From: Tubulanus polymorphus
Taxonomy: Eukaryota; Nemertea; Palaeonemertea; Tubulaniformes; Tubulanidae
Assembly: GCF_964204645.1 (NCBI RefSeq)
Contig: NC_134030.1
Span: forward strand, 21,953,210-22,017,209
Direction: 5' to 3'
Length of the DNA stretch: 64,000 nucleotides
This document shows, one piece after another, positions 60,901 to 64,000 of the stretch (positions within the stretch are counted from its first letter, which is position 1; every line of letters starts with the position of its first letter). Position numbers and translations under genes: made by a program. The notes under the pieces were generated by a model. The model saw only the letters and a list, made by a program, of their open reading frames with translations, had not been told where the DNA came from and ran no database searches.

Positions 60901-63550
60901 AATTATATCTTATCATTTCAGAGAGGTGGATAGCTGATGAAATGAAAGGTAAATTGACTGATAAAAAAATAAGTTTCATTCAGAGTTGAACAGTTTGTGA
61001 GGTTTTTCTATTTTTCATTTTACCAATTTTTAATTACAGATTTCAAAGTTCCACTACCTGATATTTTTGGTATGTAATATTGTTACCTCTCAGTGGCGGC
61101 TACGAACTGAAATATTCAACTAATCGATCAATTGAGTAAAAATTATGTTGATTTTTTTTAGAGCTCAATGACTATGCTAAATGGGCAGAGAAACACGGTA
61201 AAATGAAGATGGAAATGTATGGATAAAATTCAGTCATCAATTTTGTAAATATTTTGTGAAGTTAATTAATTTATATTTCAGTCGGTAATAATTCCACATA
61301 TTTGTTGAACAAGATACGTGCTATGAAGGATAAAGGTAATTAAAAGTGACTTAAACATAAACATCTTACTGGCCATAATACTGACCATTACTAAAAATAC
61401 ATTTGTCAATACTAAATCATACTTACTTAATATTAACTAAATTTTGACTCAATACTAACTTAATACTAACAATACTGACTCATACTAACTTAACACTAAC
61501 TAAAATGTTGACTCAATACTAACTTAATACTGACAATACTGACTCAATGCGGACTCAATAAGACTTACAACTGACTCAAAACTAACTCAATACTGACTTG
61601 ATACTGACTCAATGTTGATTCAATGTTAACCAATACCGACTCAATACTGACTCAATACCGACTCAATACTGACGAACAATACCGACTCAATACCGACCAC
61701 TCAATACCGACTCAATACTGATTCAATACTTAATACTCAACACTGATACAATACTTATAGGAACCATCTGTGATGTCTATTTGAGCTTCCTTTTAAAAAT
61801 ATGAAGTTGATTCAATATTATGAATGAATTATGAATGTATTCCTGATTGTGAATTTCATTTTATTTTCAAGCGATTTGAAAAAGAAAGGTTTCCTGGTAA
61901 ATGAAATGAGTAAGTAAATTATGAAGCCGTTACTTTCTGATTAAGACCAAGCTCGAGTGATGAAATAGTCTGAGATAAATCGTCGAAATTGAGATGAAAT
62001 TTAGTTTCATTTTCGTTTATGAGAAATCTGAAGTATGATTAAACCGGTTTAATCTGGATAACTGATGGGATGAAATTCATCTGGTTTATGAAATTCAGAT
62101 TTAAAATCGTATTGTTTGATAAAGAGCAGTAATTGAATCAAATCTTGATCTTGATCTTGATCTTGATTCAATAAGTTTGTTCTGTATTTAATGTTCTAAT
62201 CTCTACTGAACAGAATCATCAACAATGTTTGATAATATGATATGAAATCACTCACTAAGAACAAAAAGAGTGCGAAACATTCCTTCAGATAATATTCATT
62301 AACCATTTAGACTATATCCTAATAGACATCTTCAGGAATACTGTATTCCTTGAGCTAGTGTAGTTTATTCAACGTTTCGACTATATCCTAATAGACATCT
62401 TCAGGAATACTGTATTCCTTGAGCTAGTGTAGTTTATTCAACGTTTCGACTATATCCTAATAGACATCTTCAGGAATACTGTATTCCTTGAGCTAGTGTA
62501 GTTTATGCAACGTTTCGACTATATCCTAATAGTCATCTTCATGAATACTGTATTCCTTGAGCTAGTGTAGTTTATTCAACGTTGCGACTATTTCGTAATA
62601 GTCATCTTCAGCAATACCGGAGTGTACTAATAAAATCATTAGGTATTATCTATACAGCCCAGAACAAATGGACCAATTAAGTAATAAGATGTGACACAAA
62701 AAATGTCAGTGCGTTTCATAAAATGCATAACCTCTGTAAAGTCAGCTAATTATAGTTTTACTGCATGTGAATTGAAATTGGTACAATGATCAAAAATATC
62801 ATAGCTTTTGATTATTGTTTGCGATATTGATAAAATAAAAATGGATATAGGGACCGAAATTAAAGACTGTATGAGACATTTTTGTGATAACAATAATAAA
62901 AGTCTGATTAATCATTTCTAACAGATCTTCCTTCGATGTGTCTGCTATTTCTAGCACCGCAGAACTGATCTCTTTCCCGCATGGCATTCATCGATCTACC
63001 GATCTATGTTTTCGGTAGATCATTAAACGTCAGTTCATTCATTCCTTCGTCGGAGATCTCATAAATATGTATGTGGTGTAAGAAACACTTTGGACTTAAT
63101 AAAACACCCAGAAAAAATCAAAGATAATTCTAACTGAATCAGGGGTGGAATTAGTTGAGGTATTATTAACGATTGTCACTGTTAACAGTAAAGCCGTAAT
63201 TAGTTGAATTTTCAAGAGGTTGTGCATTTTATGAAACAGACTGTAGCGGGTTATATATAGTTGTATAAAAACAGTTACAAGCTGAACACATCTAAAACAG
63301 AGTAAACTCTAGGGGCTACTGATAAAGTATTGTGAATATAAGTTAAAGTTGACGGGTATCTACATTTAGGGAGTGTGCAGTTGTATTTGGTGTTTGGTTT
63401 ATATTGTACATGTATTTATTTATAGAAGTTACTCGTCCGAGTAATGAAACTGCTGCTAGTGATGGTCAAAGTGCTGCTGATGATAGTCACACAAGTGATA
63501 CCGTACCGAGTGGTGATCGTGAGTGGGGTGATATCGGTACACAAGTCTAG
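29299..63550 (+). CDS. Gene C: four-Ig transmembrane receptor with a giant microexon-built tail
   Basis: Predicted 66 exons, about 4.66 kb coding, about 1552 residues. In order: signal peptide; Ig-like domains at residues 39-135, 136-247, 248-359 and 360-449 (one exon each); transmembrane helix about 456-478; then 60 small exons encoding residues 483-1552. Every junction is phase 1, so any internal exon can be skipped without a frameshift. The tail has the same module order as gene A. The one doubtful place is exon 65 (61871-61909), whose acceptor is shifted by one base; normal use would introduce a stop at 61877-61879. The 39-nt in-frame version or skipping of exon 65 would preserve the last exon. 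A cell-surface receptor is strongly suggested; ligand and pathway are unknown. Exon coordinates are in the entries that follow. Confidence 0.75.
30474..30845 (+). CDS. Gene C exon 2: Ig-like domain 1, with a duplicated acceptor
   Basis: The main form is 30555-30845 (97 codons): VRITCKQ, a Trp in GTWIALP, and MYKCVAINSAG form a typical Ig core. The acceptor plus first 41 exon bases are duplicated upstream (TTTCAGCACCTGATGGAGTT at 30468 and 30549). The distance is 81 nt, in frame and without a stop. Using acceptor 30474 would add 27 residues that repeat APDGVVLDSVNV. Either choice is compatible with the protein. Confidence 0.75.
30943..31278 (+). CDS. Gene C exon 3: Ig-like domain 2
   Basis: A 112-codon phase 1-1 exon. 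Core: SLTCTCKAT, VKWYADG, and AILIQCRLWKYNG near the F strand. It ends with PMNVTC, an N-glycosylation site. More divergent than the other domains; the spacing fits a longer Ig-like fold. Confidence 0.7.
32065..32400 (+). CDS. Gene C exon 4: Ig-like domain 3 (gene B type)
   Basis: A 112-codon phase 1-1 exon with VEYTCRTVIG, SEQWEPIP and FKADFKLHNGTSFRCAV. Clearly the paralogue of the only Ig domain of gene B. One N-glycosylation site (NGT). Confidence 0.8.
32540..32783. repeat. 52-bp tandem repeat containing a tRNA T-arm
   Basis: Nearly five copies of a 52-bp unit: GGTTCGAATCCCTGCCGAGG, then GAGGAACGTGGCAGAGTCTC and ACGATGTCATCA. The unit includes a perfect polymerase III B box, so it probably grew from the tRNA part of a SINE. 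A weak single relative lies at 33474-33525. Overlapping ORFs through the array are repeat artefacts. It lies in the intron between Ig3 and Ig4. Confidence 0.85.
32866..33135 (+). CDS. Gene C exon 5: Ig-like domain 4
   Basis: A 90-codon phase 1-1 exon. QQVTCDPP and TDYRGRCLVDG supply the paired cysteines; DYRGRC corresponds to the DxGxYxC motif of Ig F strands. N-glycosylation sites: NET, NIT, NST. It ends with GPTDEP, a short stalk before the membrane. Confidence 0.75.
33866..33964 (+). CDS. Gene C exon 6: transmembrane helix
   Basis: Residues 450-482. DAGNGG precedes about 23 hydrophobic residues (IVAGVVIGILL.. to FILW), followed by RRGC on the cytoplasmic side. This fixes a type I orientation with the microexon region inside the cell. 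Confidence 0.85.
35154..37787 (+). CDS. Gene C juxtamembrane module (exons 7-15)
   Basis: Exons: 35154-35228, 35309-35350, 36203-36247, 36382-36456, 36696-36743, 36978-37007, 37088-37138, 37224-37286, 37704-37787. All are phase 1-1. Peptides include AIELLRWTSETWYEK, DHENWVKTRDQLQP, GTENDWELTRDKDKQ, REFLFGQLSSDQ and SVLDLVKEIL. Charged, Trp-containing, helix-prone. It joins the transmembrane exon in frame (T + TC = Phe) and runs in frame into exon 16. I recognise no domain. The matching gene A exons would lie upstream of the window. Confidence 0.7.
35590..36180. other. Unexplained insert-like segment in gene C intron 8
   Basis: An 850-bp intron, long for this module, with higher GC in its middle. 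It holds two modest ORFs (35607-35804 plus, 35794-36123 minus) that I cannot assign. Possibly a transposon remnant. Confidence 0.3.
36457..36534. repeat. 16-bp minisatellite at the donor of gene C exon 10
   Basis: Five copies of GTAAGAGTAGTGAGTG start exactly at the splice donor (CAAG then GTAAGAGGAGTGAGTG). Each unit contains a GTAAGA and a GTGAGT donor-like hexamer. Confidence 0.9.
38037..38121. repeat. Short dispersed repeat, inverted copy of 8331-8417
   Basis: CGGTTCGCGGAGCTCCGTAT..CTGCCTATACTAAAG..CGATATACCACTGAC is the reverse complement of the copy in gene A intron 25. Confidence 0.55.
38255..40785 (+). CDS. Gene C tail, N-terminal module (exons 16-26)
   Basis: Exons: 38255-38302, 38390-38428, 38606-38623, 38701-38748, 38838-38891, 39023-39070, 39398-39466, 39907-39936, 40185-40223, 40455-40610, 40750-40785. 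Lengths equal those of gene A exons 1-11 exactly, with a few residue changes (for example VASAVESIDAFFAKMS against VASAVEFIVDFFAKMS). The 156-nt exon is the charged coiled-coil-like segment. Confidence 0.75.
40828..42197. mobile_element. Inserted repetitive element, copy 2, with internal ~150-bp tandem repeats
   Basis: Begins AGCCCACTTGGGACTTTAGT and ends CCCTGGACCCCTAGTTA. The empty site is gene A intron 11 (CCAGTTTTTATCATGAATAA near 2535), so the insertion is well bounded at about 1.37 kb. Between 41380 and 42130 it has four to five copies of a roughly 150-bp unit marked by TGGTCACCAGGGGGCGTTGA and GGCATATTTTGTTACCA. No coding region. Same family as 2827-3686. Confidence 0.75.
42239..48112 (+). 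CDS. Gene C tail, repeated block 1 (exons 27-41)
   Basis: Exons: 42239-42256, 42381-42428, 42837-42914, 43047-43094, 43589-43672, 43852-43896, 43981-44031, 44349-44384, 44645-44662, 45123-45173, 45378-45467, 45549-45626, 45717-45764, 45943-45996, 48077-48112. All phase 1-1, 783 nt in total, like gene A block 1, although some individual exons differ by one to three codons. Marker peptides: VSPEEI, ELADKEFKDRT, KTPEEIVTVTLNIPTQL, EEKCQKAISLW, TGYWKQVKECF, VDECSGECIKTM and GDFKNRNMIVGT. Confidence 0.75.
42560..42780. mobile_element. Fragment of the 2827-3686 element
   Basis: AGTAGACCAATAGAACTAGT through CTGTGACC..TTTGCCATTTTTCATTGAAA matches the right half of the element in gene A intron 13 (3371-3620). 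It has no intact ends. Confidence 0.55.
45838..45905. repeat. (TA)n microsatellite
   Basis: About 68 bp of uninterrupted TA dinucleotides, 40 bp before the acceptor of gene C exon 40. Confidence 0.97.
46018..47705. mobile_element. Large foldback element in gene C intron 40
   Basis: The left end TATGGTGACTGATAAGGGCC + ATGAAAATATTTCC is inverted at the right end as GGAAATATTTTCATGGCCCT + TATCAGCCACCATA. Inner arms also pair: AGCGTAAAAATAATTGTGGG and GGGTTTTCCGCT against AGCGGAAAACCC and ACAATTATTTTTTACGCTGC. Many degenerate copies of CATCGAAAAATATTCGTGAG lie within the left arm. A second right-type end at about 47337-47376 suggests two nested or tandem copies. Non-coding. Confidence 0.7.
46396..46653. 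mobile_element. 258-bp hairpin MITE nested in the foldback element
   Basis: Perfect 23-bp inverted ends TACGGAAGCCCCTAGGTGAC(ATA) at 46396-46418 and 46631-46653, flanked on both sides by CGCTAG, a likely 6-bp target duplication. The interior is a ladder of TTCGACTTAATAAGTCGAA palindromes that could fold into one long hairpin. Confidence 0.8.
48133..48279. mobile_element. Short palindromic MITE-like element, paralogue of 8503-8645
   Basis: GGGCCGGTTCTATAGTAATC through CAGTCATGAGATTTAAGACA to TCGATTATGGAGCCGGCC; inverted GGCCGG ends. Same intron position as in gene A. Confidence 0.5.
48342..60375 (+). CDS. Gene C tail, repeated block 2 (exons 42-57)
   Basis: Exons: 48342-48359, 48790-48840, 49171-49218, 49303-49431, 49654-49701, 50164-50247, 50440-50484, 50652-50702, 52122-52157, 55473-55490, 55858-55905, 56052-56141, 57519-57596, 57687-57734, 57925-57978, 60340-60375. 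All phase 1-1, 882 nt. Two local changes are not in gene A. The KLHELADKEFED exon is tandemly duplicated (48790 and 49171). The next exon is 129 nt instead of 78, by an internal 51-nt expansion of the IKTP motif (IKTPDD, IKTQDA, VKTPEE). The introns have swollen to 12 kb through repeats. Confidence 0.7.
48410..49170. repeat. Tandem duplication carrying exon 43/44 of gene C
   Basis: GTGACAGGTACC..GTATCTGCGTGAACTGATGC and TTCAATGCGATTTACTTTTT + CCAAATATTATA recur at about 48419-48720 and 48880-49110. Each copy ends at a KLHELADKEFED exon. One recent segmental duplication created the extra exon. Confidence 0.65.
50845..51190. mobile_element. Foldback element in gene C intron 49
   Basis: The left part (TGTATTCCCATTTCGCCGC, CCCCTTTCCCATTTTGCCCC) is mirrored by the right part (GGGCCGAAAAAATGGGATGG, GGAAGGGGCGAAATTGGAAC). 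Imperfect arms around an AT-rich centre. Non-coding. Confidence 0.55.
51255..52045. mobile_element. Second foldback element in gene C intron 49
   Basis: The left arm has repeated AAATGCCAGAGG/AAATGCTAGAGGTAAAAAT. The right arm is CCTCTGGCATTTTTACCTCT + AGCATTTTT, also repeated. About 600 bp of AT-rich sequence separates them. Non-coding. Confidence 0.6.
52195..54990. repeat. 2.8-kb minisatellite, 14-bp unit
   Basis: Tandem CTCCTAACACTAGA with point variants (CTTCTAAC, CCCCTAAC, CACTGAACTC, CTAGCTCTAGA, CACAAGACTC). By length there are about 200 copies. Certain variants recur together, for example CCCCTAACACTGAACTCC, implying amplification of multi-unit blocks. The paralogous introns (5560-5650, 12380-12440, 44450-44510) hold only a short CCCTAAACTCCTAA-like seed. 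Confidence 0.95.
56200..56990. mobile_element. Foldback element in gene C intron 53
   Basis: CATAATACCTCCGCCCAATA..CACCCAGAATACCCTCATAT (56210-56290) pairs with ATATGAGGGTATTCTGGGCG..TTTTGGGCGGAGGTATTATG (56906-56978). The gene A intron at this place is only 73 bp, so this and its flanks are insertions in gene C. Confidence 0.65.
58272..58310. repeat. (GCA)n microsatellite
   Basis: About ten GCA units followed by GCCGCC. The run of Ala in an ORF here is a repeat artefact. Confidence 0.9.
58500..60035 (-). mobile_element. Remnant of a non-LTR retrotransposon with AP endonuclease (minus strand)
   Basis: On the minus strand, from high to low coordinates: RSGGTVIFVKNEYAKF and VIICGVYFSPEPEEY (endonuclease), then ADGRVGDD, GGDFTC and LVMDYI with LHLNNFRVLD (end of the endonuclease domain). 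The core RT is missing. Next come EIVDQFKDLGVIFNHTG, LVKPILSYACEIWG and VKYWASLIAENKRTL, typical of the region after RT. Frames are broken in several places. This is an internally deleted, inactive LINE copy in gene C intron 56. It may be the same family as the RT fragments at 16523-18225, but the parts do not overlap enough to tell. Confidence 0.7.
60051..60148. mobile_element. Palindromic MITE, GGACCCAGTTCCACAG family
   Basis: GGGTCCAGTTACAGTGATGA through GAGTTAACTCTGAGTTAAG and back to CTGTGGAACTGGGTCC. Close to the copy at 9757-9867. It lies next to the LINE remnant. Confidence 0.7.
60463..63550 (+). CDS. Gene C tail, C-terminal module (exons 58-66)
   Basis: Exons: 60463-60516, 60601-60642, 60745-60786, 60922-60948, 61040-61069, 61162-61197, 61282-61335, 61871-61909 (doubtful), 63426-63550. 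The last exon ends in TAG and matches gene A except for a few residues near the end. Exon 65 encodes DLKKKGFLVNEM if read in the family frame, but the only nearby AG (61870-61871) would start it one base later, giving a TGA at 61877-61879. Gene A has a normal TTTTCAG there. Gene C may skip exon 65 in frame, use a non-AG acceptor, or end early. Confidence 0.65.
61385..61765. repeat. Degenerate ACTCAATACTGACTCAATAC repeat
   Basis: Some 25-30 imperfect units of about 10-13 bp (ACTCAATACTGA, ACTTAATACTAA, ACTCAATACCG) in gene C intron 64. The gene A counterpart has only a short GACTTCAATA/GACTCAATA seed near 19760. Confidence 0.75.
62310..62620. repeat. 69-bp tandem repeat in the last intron of gene C
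   Basis: About four and a half copies of a 69-bp unit: ACTATATCCTAATAGACATC, TTCAGGAATACTGTATTCCT, TGAGCTAGTGTAGTTTATTC, AACGTTTCG. AGGAATAC and GTATTCCT form a small palindrome in each unit. Absent from the gene A last intron. Confidence 0.9.
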
Positions 63551-63869
63551 TTCCTACCCGTCGTTCCCCATAAGGGTTGATTTGACACTAAAATCAGTTG
63601 TTGCATTGCAAGACATTGCATGGACAGTTTCTCACCAAACGCTGTAGGGAACCCGAAACAACGACTGGTATTCAGACTAGTACACATGATTATAACCGCC
63701 AGTCTCTAGTGGTGGAACTGGGTCTGGGTGGAACTGTGTCTAACTCACAACTGTGGAACTGTGTTTTGTATCACGCTATTATCAAGATGTTTGTTAATCT
63801 CTTTTTGGGCTCGAATCATTAGAGATTTTATACGAAAAGAAAAAGAAAAAAGATATGAACACAGTTTCT

Positions 63870-63875
63870 AATAAA
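63870..63875 (+). promoter_or_regulatory. Candidate poly(A) signal of gene C
   Basis: AATAAA in TTTCTAATAAAATG, about 320 bp after the stop, at the same place as in gene A. Confidence 0.5.
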
Positions 63876-64000
63876 ATGTTTATCTTTGTTATTCGGTTGT
63901 ATGTAATTTCTGCGCTATTTAATTACTGTAGATCATTGATTAATTATTGCTGAAACGATTAATTGTAATTACATTAGTTAATCAAATAAATATGTTTTGC

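Overview
The window is eukaryotic. Its genes are split into many short exons with clear GT..AG boundaries, and the introns hold minisatellites, foldback/MITE-like elements, tRNA-derived repeats and non-LTR retrotransposon fragments. The base composition is AT-rich. The immunoglobulin-superfamily (IgSF) receptors and the repeat style suggest a marine invertebrate, perhaps a lophotrochozoan, but the species is not identified.

Three plus-strand genes are arranged head to tail. Gene A (14-21173, 5' end outside the window) is the cytoplasmic part of a large receptor: 51 consecutive in-frame exons of 18-156 nt (the terminal one 125 nt), every internal junction in phase 1. Gene B (23815-27245) is a small complete receptor with signal peptide, one Ig domain, linker, transmembrane helix and a 170-residue tail. 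Its tail tyrosines recur every 14 residues in YxxM and YxN motifs. Gene C (29299-63550) is a full-length paralogue of gene A: signal peptide with an RVKR site, four Ig-like domains (one exon each), a transmembrane exon, then 60 phase-1 exons encoding a cytoplasmic region of about 1070 residues. Gene model C has 66 exons and about 1552 residues.

The A and C tails share one layout: an N-terminal module (11 exons), block 1 (15 exons), block 2 (16 exons, an internal duplicate of block 1) and a C-terminal module (9 exons). Gene C has 9 further juxtamembrane exons whose gene A equivalents would lie outside the window. The order of events appears to be internal duplication of the tail block, then duplication of the whole gene, then local single-exon gains that differ between copies. 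The Ig domain of B is closest to Ig3 of C, so the locus looks like a small cluster of receptors with related ectodomains and very different tails. An immune or self-recognition role is inference only.

Outside exons the sequence is mostly repeats. Several minisatellites begin at or just after a 5' splice site and carry copies of donor-like sequence. Paralogous introns often give an empty-site comparison for insertions. No rRNA, CRISPR array or convincing functional tRNA gene was seen. All gene models come from reading splice sites and comparing paralogues by eye; none has transcript support here.
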